NCBI GenBank assembly: GCA_039707465.1
Contig: CM077643.1
Coordinates: forward strand, 381,657,919 to 381,721,918
DNA from: Rhabdophis nuchalis
Lineage: Eukaryota > Chordata > Lepidosauria > Squamata > Natricidae
Length of the DNA: 64,000 nt
Reading direction: 5' to 3'
Part shown: positions 32,876 to 44,982 of the stretch, piece by piece
How positions within the stretch are numbered: position 1 is the first letter of the stretch
How the letters are laid out: every line of letters begins with the position of its first letter
Translations under genes and position numbers: made by a program
The notes under the pieces: model-generated
What the model saw: only the letters and a program-made list of their open reading frames with translations
What the model was told of the DNA's origin: nothing
Database searches by the model: none

Positions 32876-33058
32876 GCAATGAACAACTAAAATTTAAAAT
32901 GTCTACTTAACTTTCCCATCATTAAAAGCAATACCTAGGAAGAGGGTACAATTAATTTAAAATAACCAGATAGAAATGTGGTTGAAACTGTTTGGAAGCC
33001 TCTAATGCTATGTTTTAAAAGTTGATTTAAAAAACAAAGAAACTCTCAACTGAAAACA

Positions 33059-33320
33059 CTACAGACTAGGCCAAAAATGAATAGCAGTAGCAGTTTGACC
33101 AAACACCAGAGTAAATAAGCACATTTTCAACTTCAGTCTCAAAAAGTTTAAAAGGCTCAGTGCCAGCTTTAATTGAACAGGGAAGGAATCCCATCGGTAG
33201 GACACCAGTATCAAGAATACTCTCTCTTGGGTTGTCACATACAGCAGAGAATGAGGAATAATATTTATAGCTGCACCAGATTGGTGTGCAGATTGCAGCA
33301 AGACAATTAAAGCACAGCAC
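33059..33320 (-). mobile_element. Degraded L2-clade C-terminal fragment
   Basis: The minus frame 33301-33059 reads ERVFLILVSYRWDSFPVQLK and then a LLNFLRLKLKMCLFTLVFG end. This follows the pattern RAF..L.P.LW..LP...RSA.SL..FKR.LKT.LF of L2/CR1 C-termini. It is old and heavily mutated. Confidence 0.4.
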
Positions 33321-33530
33321 TTTGAACTCTGTCACTATGCAAATAGCGGTGGTTTGTTATTATTATACACTATTATAATGATCATCAATCACTCATTCCT
33401 GCCATCTGAACATTTATTTATTTTTAATTCTTGTTCCTGAACTAGCAACGTATTAGTCTAGCAATTATAGGTGCCTCAATTTACAGATATTTCCTTTTGC
33501 TGATCTTGAACTTTGAATGGAAGCAATTAT

Positions 33531-36500
33531 TATTCAATTCAATTCAATTCAATTTATTCGACTTATTAACCGCCCCCTCTCCCCGAAGGGACTCGGGGCG
33601 GTGCACAGGAAATATAAAAACACAATAATACATAAATACTTAAAACAATATTAAATTAACATCCTGTGCTAAAATCTACCCCATTAAAAACTAATCCATA
33701 AAACCCAATGTACAAATTTCTCTGCTAAAACTAAGGCTAGGTACAGTAGGTTAGGCCAGGCCGGCCTGTTGGAAAAAGTAGATTTTTAGTTGCTGGCGGA
33801 AGGAGCGGAGGTCCATGATAGTTCTAAGTTGGGGGGTAGGTCGTTCCAGAGGGTAGGGCCCGCCACAGAGAAGGCCCTTCCCCTGGGCGTCACCCGCTGG
33901 CATTGCCTAGTGGACGGCACCCGGAGAAGTCCCTCTCTGTGGGAGTGAATCGGCCGAAGGGATGTGTGGGGTAGGATGCGATCCCGCAGATAACTAGGCC
34001 CCATGCCATGGAGCGCTTTGAAGATGGTAACCAACACATTGAAGCGCACCCGAAAGACCACAGGCAGCCAGTGTAGCTCGCGTAGGAGCGGTGTTACGTG
34101 GGAATACCTAGTGGTACCCAATATTGCCCACGTGGCTGCATTCTGAACTAGCTGTAGTCTTCGGGTGCACCTCAAGGGGAGCCCCATGTAGAGAGCATTA
34201 CAGTAGTCCAGACAGGATGTCACGAGCGCATGAGTGACTGTGTGACGGGCGTCCCGGTCCAATAGGGGTCGCAACTGGCATACCAGGCGAACCTGGCAGA
34301 ATGCCCCCTTGCCCACGGCCATCAGATGATCTTCCATAGACAGCCGAGTATCTAGGAGGACGCCTAAGTTGCATGCCCGATCCACGGGGGCTAGATGTTC
34401 ACCCCCAATGGCCAGTGATGGAATCAACTGGTTGAACCAGGGCACCGGGAACCACAGCCACTCGGTCTTGGACGGGTTGAGCTTGAGTCTGTTCCTTCCC
34501 ATCCAGATCCGCACGGCTTCCAGACACCGGGACATCACTTCGACGGCATCGTTGGGGTTGTTTGGGGTAGATACTTACAGCTGGGTGTCGTCAGCGTACA
34601 GATGGTATTCTACCCTAAAACCATGGATGATCTCACCCAGCGGCTTCATATATGTGTTGAACAGGAGCGGCGAGAGGACCAACCTCTGTGGCCCCCCACA
34701 AGTGAGTGGCCTCGAGGTCAGCCTCTGCCCTCCTGCCAACACAAATTGCGATCGACCGGAGAGGTAGGAGGAGAACCACCGTAAATGGTATCAAAAGCCG
34801 CCGAGAGGTCTAATAGGACCAGGATGGAGGAGCAACCTCTATCTCGGGCCCTCCAGAGATCATCTACCAACGCGACCAATGCCGTCTCTGTGCTGTGTCC
34901 AGGTCGGAAGCCGGACTGGCGCGGGTCTAGATAGACAGTTTCTTCCAGGTACCGGGGAACTGTTGTGCCACCACACTCTCAACAACCTTTGTAAGAAAGC
35001 GAAGGTTGGAGACCGGATGATAATTAGCCAACACCGCTGGGTCCAGGGAAGGCTTCTTGAGGAGGGTTCTCATTACCGCCTCTTTCAAGGCGGCCGGCAA
35101 GAACCCCTCACTCAAAGAAGCGTTCAGTATTTCCTGAAGCCAGCCTCGTGTAACCTCCCGGGAGGCCAGTACAAGCCAGGAGGGACATTGGTCCAATAAA
35201 CATGTGGTAGCATTCAGTCACCCCAGCAGCCTGTCCATGTCATCGGAAGTCACAAGGTCGAACTCTTCCCATAAAACGGTCTCAAGGCTTGCCTCCGTCT
35301 GTCCTCCTAGGCTAACCTCGTTATCTGCGGAAGCTATAACAGTGGCACAATAATGACATTTGGGCACCCTTATCGCCACAAGGTAAGTCTTCAAATGGGC
35401 TCTTACCTGTGTTCGGTCAGATTCAGACCATGTGGATCTCCATCTACTCTCTAGGCGTCTCTTACGGCGTTTCATCTCCCTCAGCCCCTCAGTAAACCAG
35501 GGGGCCTGGGTGACTCGGCGCCGTATGAGAGGCCGCATGGGCGCGACCCGATCCAAGGCACCCGTGGCTGCAGTATTCCACGCGGCCACTAGGTCCTCCA
35601 TCGGGGCGTGGGTCAGGGCCACAGGTAATGGCCCAAGCTCCATCTGGAACCTATCAGGTTCCATCAGGCGTCTGGGGCGGAACCATCCAGATTCTGGTTC
35701 CACCTCCCCGCGGTAAGGTGCAGCGGTGGGAAAGTCGAGCTGGAGAAGTGAGTGATCTGTCCATGATAGGGGCATGATGGCTAAATCCCCTATACCCAGA
35801 TCACTCGTCCACTGACCAGAGACAAAAATTAAATCCAGCGTGTGTCCTCCCACATGTGTGGGGCCCTGAATTACCTGGGTCAGGTCCATGGCCGTCATGG
35901 AGGCCATGAACTCCCGAGCTGTCTCGGATGATTCGCCCGCTGATGGCAGGTTGAAGTCCCTCAAGACTACAAGTCTGGGAGTCTCCACCGCCACCTCGGC
36001 TACCACCTCGAGGAGCTCGGGCAGGGCTGCTGTTACGTAGCGAGGAGCCAGGTACACAATCAGCACGCCCAACTGCCTCCCCAGGCCCCACCTCACGCAG
36101 AGAAACTCACAGCCAGTGGTCTGTGGTACAGTGGTCTCTCTCGGCTCAAGACCTTCTTAACAATAACCGCTACCCCCCCCACCCCTGCCTAGGGCCCGCG
36201 GCTGATGAAATGCACGGTATCCTGGTGGGCACATTTCCACGAGAGGTAACCCCCCCTCGTGGCCCAACCAGGTCTCCGTGATTCCCACCAGGTCCGGGTC
36301 CCCCTCCAACACCAAGTCGTTAATGAGGGGGGCTTTGTTAACCACGGACCTGGCATTACATAACATCAGCCTAGGGCCCCGGCTCTGTGGGCCCTGACCA
36401 CCTAGATCGCGGGGGGAGAACAGGGGACTGGGGCGTGGTACCGCCTGTAGCCAGCGGTCAGGCGCCTCCTTCCGATGACCATGTTCCTGTCTCCCATCAC

Positions 36501-36820
36501 CCCTACCCCTCCCTATGACCGTTCTGATTGAAAGACACTCTGTAGAACCAACCTGTGTTCCCCCCCCCCCCCCTATAGGACCCACTCGCTCCCTTCCCAT
36601 CTCTGCCAGCTGGCCTGTCCATATTCCTAACCGTATATTGCCTAATCCCTCCCACCTCCCTGGAACCCCCTAAAAGCCGAATCAAATAATTTGTTAAAAA
36701 ACCCCTCAATCTACATTTTGCTCACTTCTCTTGACTAATCAGTCCTTCCTCGATACTTCTCCTTGCTTGCATTCCCTCAAAGCCACAGTTCAGAAATAAT
36801 GCCCTGCTTCTATAAAGGAC
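33531..36820 (-). mobile_element. Near full-length L2 LINE (inactive)
   Basis: The tail is (TTCAA)n at 33531-33556, then the L2 hairpin. In element order, frame 36600-36157 starts the EEP endonuclease (LMLCNARSVVNKAPLINDLV, DLVGITETWL). Frame 36096-35218 continues it (LIVYLAPRYVTAAL, DFNLPS, THVGGHTLDLIFVS, SWTDHSLLQL) into the linker. Frame 35196-34927 holds early RT motifs. YADDTQL, followed at once by a stop, is encoded at about 34580-34605. Frame 34538-33786 is the C-terminal part. Compared with the 10-13 kb copy, about 50 codons are missing after ASADN (near 35325) and about 60 bp are missing near 34785, removing the [10 protein letters not shown] segment. The 5' boundary is approximate. 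Confidence 0.9.
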
Positions 36821-36835
36821 TGGGGATACATAGAG

Positions 36836-37137
36836 CAGGGGTGCTTAGATTTGGCCCACGGGGCTGCCCTGGAAAGTGAAGGACCAGCCCACGGTGCCTC
36901 TGCCAGCGAAAACGGAGCTCCGTTTTCGCTGGCAGAGGGTTGCAGGAGGCCATCGCAGCTGAAAATGGAGATTGGCAGAGCATTTTCGCTGGCAGAGCAC
37001 TCGGGTCACCACAGGCGCCCCCAACCTGAGTGACGTCAAGCTGGCCATACCTACCCTGGCCACACCCATTCCACCCCACCCTCCGAGATCAAACACAACC
37101 TTGATGCGGCCCTCAATTAAATCGAGTTTGACACCTG
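36836..37137. mobile_element. Non-autonomous hAT element (GTTTGACACCTG family)
   Basis: Ends are CAGGGGTGCTTAGATTTGGC and GAGTTTGACACCTG, with decayed TSDs ACATAGAG and CTATAGAG. The interior has a small inverted pair around ACGGAGCTCCGT and repeated TTTTCGCTGGCAGAG. Confidence 0.8.
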
Positions 37138-37228
37138 CTATAGAGGAGATTGGCTACCCTGAAAAAAGATAAGGGCTTATGTCCTATTTTATTTGCTAAA
37201 GATTCAGGATGCTAGAAGCCCATAAATG

Positions 37229-37583
37229 CAGATAGTCCTCAGTTTACAACCACAGTTGAATCCAAAATGTCTGCTGCTAAGTGAGATAGTTAAGTGAACT
37301 TTGACCCATTTCCCTACTTTTCTTGCCTCCTTTGTTAAGTGAATCAATGCAGCTGTTAGATTAGTAACACAGTTGTTAAGTGAATCTGGCTTCCTCATTG
37401 ACTTTGCTTGTCAGAAGGTCGCCATAAATATGAGTCAGTTGCCAACTGTCTGAATTTTGATCGTGCAACCTGGGGAAGCTGCAACGGTCATAAGGATGAA
37501 AAATGATCTTAAGCCACTTTTTTCAGTGCCGTTGTTAACTTTGAATGGCCACAAATGAACTGTTGTAAATCAAGGACTACGTA
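37229..37583. mobile_element. MITE, CAGGTAGTC family (copy 2, near full-length)
   Basis: Begins CAGATAGTCCTCAGTTTACA and ends CAAGGACTACGTA. The interior has repeated GTTGTTAAGTGAATC and GTCATAAGGATGAAAAA motifs. At about 355 bp it is the most complete copy. Confidence 0.8.
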
Positions 37584-37621
37584 TAAAAACACAGCCATCT
37601 ATTGGCTTTGTTCCATTAAGG

Positions 37622-37756
37622 CAGGGGTCTGCAAAGTCGGCTCTTTTAAGACTGGTGGACTTCAACTCCCAGAGTTCCCCAGCCAGCATAGCTGGCTGGG
37701 GAACTCTGGGAGTTGAAGTCCACCAGTCTTAAAAGAGCCGACTTTGCAGACCCCTG
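37622..37756. mobile_element. Palindromic hAT MITE (GTCTGCAAAGTCGG subfamily)
   Basis: A 135-bp near-perfect palindrome: CAGGGGTCTGCAAAGTCGGC against its complement. The perfect TSD CATTAAGG is at 37614-37621 and 37757-37764. Confidence 0.95.
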
Positions 37757-37769
37757 CATTAAGGAGTCA

Positions 37770-39440
37770 TTCCTTGATTATGATGTTATTGGGGGGGGGG
37801 GGGGGTGTTGACCTTGGTGCTCTCTGAGCTTGCTTGTGCTCTTGCAGACGTATCATTACCCAAATTTAACATGATGGTATGCAATCATGTTAAATATATA
37901 TAAACGTTTTTCTTCCTTGTTATCAAGCAGAGGTTTCCCCAAATGATTTAAAGTTTAATGCAGTCTGGCTGGTGGGATATAAAGCAACTCTTGTTAGCAC
38001 CCTGTGATGTATTTGTCGGGTTAAACATGACAGAATAATTGCTTGTTATCTGCCAAAATTTGTATACTGTGCTATATAGTTAATGCAGTGAAATCAATCA
38101 AGTTTCCCAAGGAACTACCTGAACAAGTTCTATAAAAGCTTGAAGACACAGACAAGGCTAAGCCCAACTGACCATCTGTAGTGCTGTCCTCTTCTGGGAT
38201 ATTACTTCTACTGCATGCAGCTCTTTGAACTTACAGTACTCATCTATATACTGAAAGTCCATAAATCCACCCTGTGTTAATTATGAACTTGCTAGAACTG
38301 TATAAATGGGAAACGTAATCATATCAACTTATGTCAGGCAGAGATCCATCATTTGTGAGAAACAGTTGGCTTCTTGAATTTTTATGTGGACATTGTAGAA
38401 GGTGGCACTTTGTGGATATGCTATTTATTGCCAAGCACTGGGGAAATCAGGAGATTCAGGCAGTTAATATGATATGAAGATTTATTGCAAGCTTAAGCTC
38501 GCTACAAAAATATGATACGTTAACGGTCAAGGGAAATGAGCGGGAATTAAGAAGGCATTCAAGGTGGGCTGGATTTAGATCTCTTGTACATGCGCAAGGA
38601 CTCATGGCTTACGATGTGTTTGACCCTCCGATTAGGCTCAGCTTGGTCATTTCCTACAACTATGCCAGATAACTGGGTCTGCATTGTGTGCTTGCACATA
38701 CTTCCTGGAATTCCCTGCCCTGTGTACATTTTTTTAGGATGATCATGCCAGTCATTTTGTACATGGGCAAATCCTCAAGTCTGAAAGCACAAGATGCTTT
38801 CAGAATTCCAACTGTCTCATAGCCCATATAAATCTAATTTCAATTTATCATTAAAAGATAACTTGGTAATTGATATCATAGGACCATAAAGTTGGAACGT
38901 GCCATACACCTAGGCAATTCTTTGCTCAATGCAGGATCCACAACTAGATCAATGCTTCCCAAACTTTTTTCTTCATAATCCAAAATTGCTTATCAGAAAG
39001 TCTTATCAAAGTTTGAGGATTAGTTTTAAGTCCTTTTGGGCACCTTCAAATGGTCAGTGAACAGATGGTCTTAAGGACTACCTGTATTATAAAAACAGTA
39101 GCATGGAATGGTCGTTATGTTATTACCAATACCAGCAAATTACCATCGGTAATTTCATTGATTTTTGTCTTAATAGGAACAATTTGAGAGATTTTAGAAT
39201 ATATTTTAGTGCACATGGCAATCTATAAGTCAATTTAAATGTCCCCTTTGTAATGGGTAATGTGTTTGTGTGCTGATAGCCAAAGAAAAAAGCACTTTTA
39301 TCCTATTTTGGACAACTCATTCAATTTGGGAAGCACTTCATTAAACCATTTATGGCAGATGACATGCAGCCTCTGCCTGAAGTTCTCTAGTGAAGAAGAA
39401 TTCACCATGTCACGAGGCTGCCTATTTCACTGATTGAGAG
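37770..39440. other. Mostly unique intronic sequence
   Basis: There is a G run at about 37791-37806. A terminal scrap of the CAGGTAGTC MITE (AAGGACTACCTGTAT) lies at about 39066-39090. Nothing else is recognised. Confidence 0.45.
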
Positions 39441-39447
39441 TCTATAT

Positions 39448-40618
39448 CAGGGATTTCAAACTCAATCTCATTGAAGGCCACATCAGAGTTGTGTTTGATC
39501 TTGGGGGGGGGGGTGCGTAGCCAGGGGAGACATGGCCCCTTGGTGTCATGTCAGAGGCGCCTATGGCGACCTGAATGCTCTCCTGGCAAAAATAGGCTCC
39601 TAATCTCCATTTTCGGGTGTGATGGCCTCCTGCAACTCTCTGCCAGCGAAAATGGAGTTCGGGAGGGCCGAGCTCCATTTTCGCTGGCAGAGGCACTGCC
39701 GGCTGGTGCTTCGCTGTTTCTAGGGCAGCCCCGTGGGCCAAATCTAAGCACCCTACGGATCTGAACCATGGGCCTTGAGTTCAACACCCATGGTGTTTGG
39801 GTTTTCGGTGCTCACATGCACACCGGCCAACTGGTCTTTGCATGTGCCAGAGCCCTAGAAATCCAAAGTCCAGGTAGCTGGTGCGCGCATGTGCACCAGC
39901 CAGCTGTTCTTCGGCTTTCCAGCATGCATGAAGATCAGCTGGCCGGCGGGCATGTGCACACCGGAGACCGGAAGAGTGGGCTGTTTGCCACCTCTAGCAC
40001 ACATGCCATTGGTTCATCATCACGACTATAGGGTCTCCTGCTTGAGCAGTGGGTTGGACTGGCGGTCCACAGGCCAGATGGCACAGGACCTTGTTATTTG
40101 CGGGACCGTATCCTGCCCCATACATCCCTTCGGCCGATTCGCTCTCACAGAGAAGGACTTCTCCGGATGGCGTCCACTAGGCAATGCCAGCGGGCGACGC
40201 CCAGGGGAAGGGCCTTCTCTGTGATGGGCCCGACCCTTTGGAATGACCTTCCCCCTGATATTAGAACGACCACGGACCTCCGCTCCTTCCGCCAGAAACT
40301 CAAAACCCACCTGTTTCATCTAGCCAGCCTGGCCTATTTTATTTTATTTGGTTTTATGGGTTTAGTTTTTAATTTTTATAAATTTGTACAGAGGACTATT
40401 TAATTTGATTTTAGCTTATATGTATTGTTATGGTTTTGATCTTTTTAATTTTTACCTGTACACCGCCCCGAGTCCCTTCGGGGAGATGGGGCGGTCTAGA
40501 AATCTAATTAATTAAATAAATAAATAAATAAGATGCATCACGTGCCCAGCTCCGCAAAGGCAAAAAACCTCACAATACATCACGAAACATCATGTGACGG
40601 GATCAAGTTTGACACCTG
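39448..40618. mobile_element. hAT-type mosaic with nested L2
   Basis: It begins CAGGGATTTCAAACTCAATC and has an end-like GATCAAGTTTGACACCTG at about 40601-40618. Inside is a second GTGCACC-rich hAT-like stretch (39793-40030, with GGTTCATCATCACG) and an L2 insertion (40050-40530). No TSD could be matched across the whole, so the outer boundaries are uncertain. Confidence 0.5.
40050..40530 (+). mobile_element. L2 LINE 3' fragment
   Basis: Frame 40098-40403 holds RDRILPHTSLRPIRSHREG, FSVMGPTLWNDLPPDIRTT and LKTHLFHLASLA. The 3'UTR has CACCGCCCCGAGTCCCTTCG, the hairpin and a (TAAA)n tail. Confidence 0.88.
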
Positions 40619-40619
40619 T

Positions 40620-41735
40620 GGAGTGGAAGATTTCCAAGATCCTTTCCAAGTCTGTTATTTTTTCCCCCAAGTCACTAGTGGTAGAAAAAGAAACTGACAG
40701 TGAGGCAAGTAAAAGACCTATAAATCTCTCTCTTTCCCCCTATGTGATCAATATAAATTAATAATTTGGGTAAGACTTGGAAACAGGAAACTTAAAGATG
40801 TAGGATTCTAAATTAATAATATTTAGCCGATTGGCTGATGCTATATAGATTATGAGGTTTATGGATTTGATGATTATGAAGAGGCGCTATGCCATGAAGT
40901 CATTGTAATTATATAATTACGGTACATAAGCTCTGAAATCAAAGTTAAGTAAAAATACTGGAGAACAATTAAAATGTAGGAGTGCAACCATATGCTAATG
41001 TTGCAGTCCAGATGTTCTGTAAAAAGTGAATTAACAGACTAGCATTTTGAGAATAAAACAACTAATGCCGACTTGGAATCACATTTTGAAAAAATAGAAA
41101 GTAACCTCACACTTTTTAACAAGTCAAGAAGCAGTCATGATTTTTTCTGGAATTATCAGCAACCAACCTGAACTGGTGCGAAAAGAGGGTTGCTACAGGA
41201 GTACCTAATTTATCTCACTTTACATGCAATTTGCATTTCAGGTTCTTCAGCTGCATTGATTTGGGACAAGAACTGAGGGGGGGGGGTGTAATACCTTGTG
41301 CTTGCAGCTAAGAAGGTACAGCTGCTTCTTTAGGCAGCAACTGCAGACTCAGCCAGGCTAAGAATAGTGAGCCAAAGGGGAAGGCAGACCTGGCTAATTA
41401 GCCCAGTTAGCCAGCTTTTAAACAAGCCACCCTGGTCCCATTAAATATGGAACAAAGGTTAAGCATCTGTTTTTCAAGAGGTGGTTAACACATCACAGGC
41501 GTACCGTGACAGGTCATAGGATGCCATCGTTTTGAATGGGATTTTCAAAACTAACTTTCACAAATAAAGCACTTTACTACTCCCAACCGCACCATTGTAT
41601 TAATTCCATTGTATTAAAGGGCAGAAGCCTTTATATCAAAAGTTCATGTGTAGCAGTCATGAAATGAAACAATAGAGTTTTGTTGCACAAATGTAGTATT
41701 CCATGTGTGCTAAGGACAGAAGATAAGAGAATTGC
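40620..41735. other. Unique intronic sequence, no feature recognised
   Basis: AT-rich, with a short G run at 41279-41287. Nothing can be named. Confidence 0.45.
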
Positions 41736-41775
41736 TTTTGCAAGTAGTCCTTGACTTACAACGAATCATTTAATG

Positions 41776-41941
41776 TTCTGTAGAAATTCTCAGTCATCCA
41801 AGTCATGGTTGTCTTAAAGGTGGTTTCTCAGGAGGCAGCTGGACTTTCTTGGGTTTTTCTTTCTTTCTTTTGTTTCTGAAGAGACGTTTTGAAAAAAACA
41901 GGGAAGTCCCATTGCCTCCTGAAAAAGCACCATTGGGACAT
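41776..41941 (-). repeat. Penelope-like repeat inserted in a MITE
   Basis: TCATTTAATG flanks it (41766-41775, 41942-41951). Its sequence (CAGTCATCCAAGTCATGGTT, AGGCAGCTGGACTTTCTTGG) is the reverse of the 3' part of the 8460-8690 repeat. Confidence 0.6.
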
Positions 41942-41975
41942 TCATTTAATGACCGTTCAAAGTTAAAATGGCACT

Positions 41976-43318
41976 CTGGATCGTTGGAATTTCACCCTGA
42001 AAATCCATCAGAGTGAAGAAAATAAACAAGGGCAACAATGAAAGGAGAGAGAAAGGGGGGTGGGGAGAACATAAGATTAGCCTTGCTGGAACAGGCCACA
42101 GCCCATCCAGTCCAGCATTCTGTCTCACACAGTGGCTCCCCATTTGCTTCAGGCAATTTCATCTTTAAGTTCCTTGAGAACTCGTGGATGGATGCCATCT
42201 GGTCCTGGTGATTTGTTAGTGTTTAGTTTAACAAGACATGCAAGGACCTCCTCCCTGGTTATTTCTATCTGGGTTAATTCCTCAGTTTCCCTCCCTACGA
42301 AGATAGGCTCTGTTTTGGGCATGTGATCTCTGTCTTCTTCAGTGAATACTGAAGCAAAGAATTCATTGAGTCTCTCTGCAATCTCTGTTTCCTCCTTAAC
42401 AATCCCTTGCCTTCCATTGTCATCTAATGGTCCAATGGCCTTCCCAGTTGGGTTCTTACTTCTAATGTACTTAAAGAAGTCCTTGTTATTTCCTTGAGTG
42501 TTTTTAGCTAAACACTCCTCAAAGTCTTGCTTTGCTTTTCTGATTGTTGCCTTGCATTTGTTCTGCCAGAATTTATGTTTCTGCCTGTTGTCCTCGTTTG
42601 GAGAAGCCTTCCATCTTTTAAATGAGCTTTTCTTTTCTTTTGATCACTTCACGAACAGCTCCTGTAAGCCACATCGGAGTCCTCTTGAACCTGGCGGTGC
42701 CCTTTTTCCTTTTAGGTATACAGTCCAATTGGGCCTCTGTTATTGTTTTTGTGAGCAGCCTCCATGCCTCATGGAGTGTTTGGACTTTCTCAATTCTCCC
42801 TTTCAGCTTCTTTTTTACTAGTTTCCTCAACTTCGGGAAATTTCCTTTATGAAAATTTAAGGTCTCTGTGTTAGATTTTATCGGTGATTTGCAGTCTATG
42901 ATTAAGTTAAAAATAATTGTGTTGTGGTCACTGTTCCCTATTGGATCAGTCACATTAACATTTTGCACCAGATCAAAGGAGAAGAAAGAATAAAGGAGAG
43001 GAAGTAAGGGAGGGGTAGTAAGAGTGGGAGAGAGGGTAAGAAGGAGAAGAAGAGAGGAGTGGGGGAGAGGGAGGGGAAGAAAAAGAGAAGAAGGAAAGAA
43101 GATGGCAGAGAAGGGAGGGCGGGAAGAAAGGAATATGGTTGTGGCAAAATAAGACGGGTATACGGGATGGCAAGAAAGTGACTCCGATTGTGCTTTTTAT
43201 ATCCTTAAACAGATAGTGATAAATGCTAGAAGTCAACAGATAAATGTTATTAGTACCTATGACAATGTATATTTGTGAATGTATATGGAAAGAAAAAAAT
43301 AAAACTTCTTACAAAAAA
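41976..43318 (+). mobile_element. L1-type poly(A) insertion carrying a CR1 fragment
   Basis: The TSD AAAGTTAAAATGGCACT is at 41959-41975 and 43319-43335. A poly(A) at 43312-43320 follows an AATAAAAC signal, so the insertion was made by L1 machinery in plus orientation. The body is polypurine-rich (about 42020-42065 and 42969-43135), like an L1 3'UTR. A CR1 fragment lies inside. Confidence 0.7.
42068..42968 (-). mobile_element. CR1 LINE with internal deletion
   Basis: In element order: the endonuclease C-terminus, frame 42968-42618 (DPIGNSDHNTIIFNLIID, PMWLTGAVREVIKRKEK). Then the linker and start of RT (42600-42165; KSPGPDGIHPRVLKELKDEIA can be read after a frame change). Then an abrupt join at about 42152-42165 to the 3'UTR motif GAAGCAAATGGGGAGCCACT, which also occurs in the 5.1 and 25.8 kb copies. 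The RT core and C-terminus (over 1 kb) are absent. Confidence 0.85.
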
Positions 43319-43689
43319 AAAGTTAAAATGGCACTGGAAAAAAGTGTTTTAGGACCACTTCTCATTGCAACCATTGCAATATCTCCCAAGTATGTGATCA
43401 TAATTAGGGTGTTTGGCCACCAGCATGCATTTATGACAATTGCATCGTCCCAGGGTCTTGGGATTCTCATTTGCAACCTTCCTGGGGAGCAAAGATTGTA
43501 AGCAAATTCAACGGGAGAAGCCAAATTCACTTAACTGCACTTAACTGCATGATAACAATCGCAGTGGTTTGTTTAATAAACATGGTAAAAAAAGGTCATA
43601 AAATGGCTCCCTTAACAACTGCCTTGCTTAGCAACCGAAATGTTGGGCTCAATATTGGTCACAAATTGAGGACCACCTGTATACTGTTT

Positions 43690-44430
43690 TAGTGAACTTC
43701 CTGGAACCAATAGACTAGCTGCTGGTGTTAATATTGAAAAACTTAGCAGTTGGGTCAAACAAAATGGATTAAGCTTATGTCAATATCTATTCTTATCATG
43801 AACAACCAAATAAACGTCTCTAAGCAGCTAGAAACAGATACGACTGAATGCTTTTCTGCTTTGGATTCCCACCAGCATTATTTTTGAACATGGAGATTCT
43901 ACCATTGTGCTTAACAGCTATGGATAGCTCTGACTACTCTTTTAAAAGGAGTGGAGTTCAAAGAGTCAAATGTGACTCTTAATGCAGGCCCCATATTTTT
44001 CAGGCTTGCAGAAAAATATGCAAAAAAGAAGGGTTGCCTGAATGACTAGGATAGAGGCTATGCTCATGCAACATCTGGAATATCTTTTCTGTATCATTTT
44101 CAAAGCACATAGAGCCCAACATGTAAAGGTTCCTCAAATCTATTGTTATTCTGCCATCATTTTTTCCTGAATTGCCTAAGTTTAGTATTGCTAAAGACAA
44201 TGCATGAGTGACACTGAATAGCCTGACCACTGTGCAAGAGAAAACAAACTTATTTCTATTTTTTGTCAACCATGGATTATTTTCTCAACCTCTTTTTCCC
44301 AATTATCTTTTTTCCCTAAAGCATGAAAACATAAATGATTTAGCATTTTTAAGCAAAGAGATTGAAAAGTGAAACAACATAGATTGACTCTATTTGAAGA
44401 TTTGGAACTCTAGGGGTGGAGAAAATCAAT
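43690..44430. other. Unique intronic sequence, no feature recognised
   Basis: Nothing nameable is seen. Confidence 0.45.
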
Positions 44431-44435
44431 TAAAC

Positions 44436-44532
<97 letters not shown>
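44436..44532 (+). repeat. (CTAT)n = (GATA)n microsatellite
   Basis: About 24 perfect tetranucleotide units. GATA arrays are the Bkm-type repeat first described from snakes. Confidence 0.97.
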
Positions 44533-44982
44533 ATCCTTCTCTCCACTCCTAGAAGTCAGACAGCTGAATGCACAGAATGGTATTGATTTCAGCTCACCCT
44601 TTCATGCTATCTATTATGCTCACACACAGCACAAAGAGAGCCCAGAAGCCCTGAGATGAACCAAAATCGTCATATCATCCCCACTACAGGTAATAGACCA
44701 GAGAAGATGGTGGAAAGCTTTTATCTAACGAAAAGGCTCTTGGGAATTCTGAAAATAAAGCCAAATCTTCTGTTTATTAGAAAGAGAAGTACTGACAGCT
44801 CTTTTATATTCCACTGCCTTAAAGATTGGAGTCTCACGGGGTTGGATGTCAATAATATGGTTTTAGCTGCTGTTGATGCAATTTAAATATACTCATGCAA
44901 CATGCAACCAAAGTTAAAAAGCATCTTTGCTCTGTGCACACCCTACCAACTACAGCTTGATCACAAAACCAAGCAAACAAAC

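Larger units (their letters stand above)
41741..43679. mobile_element. MITE, CAGGTAGTC family (copy 3), split by two insertions
   Basis: Begins CAAGTAGTCCTTGACTTACA and ends GAGGACCACCTG followed by TA. It is interrupted at 41776-41941 (10-bp TSD TCATTTAATG) and at 41976-43318 (17-bp TSD). Once these are removed, the MITE is continuous. Confidence 0.8.

Noticed and set aside
44436..44532. CRISPR-like regular repeats
   Set aside because: Simple tetranucleotide repeat without spacers, in a vertebrate genome.
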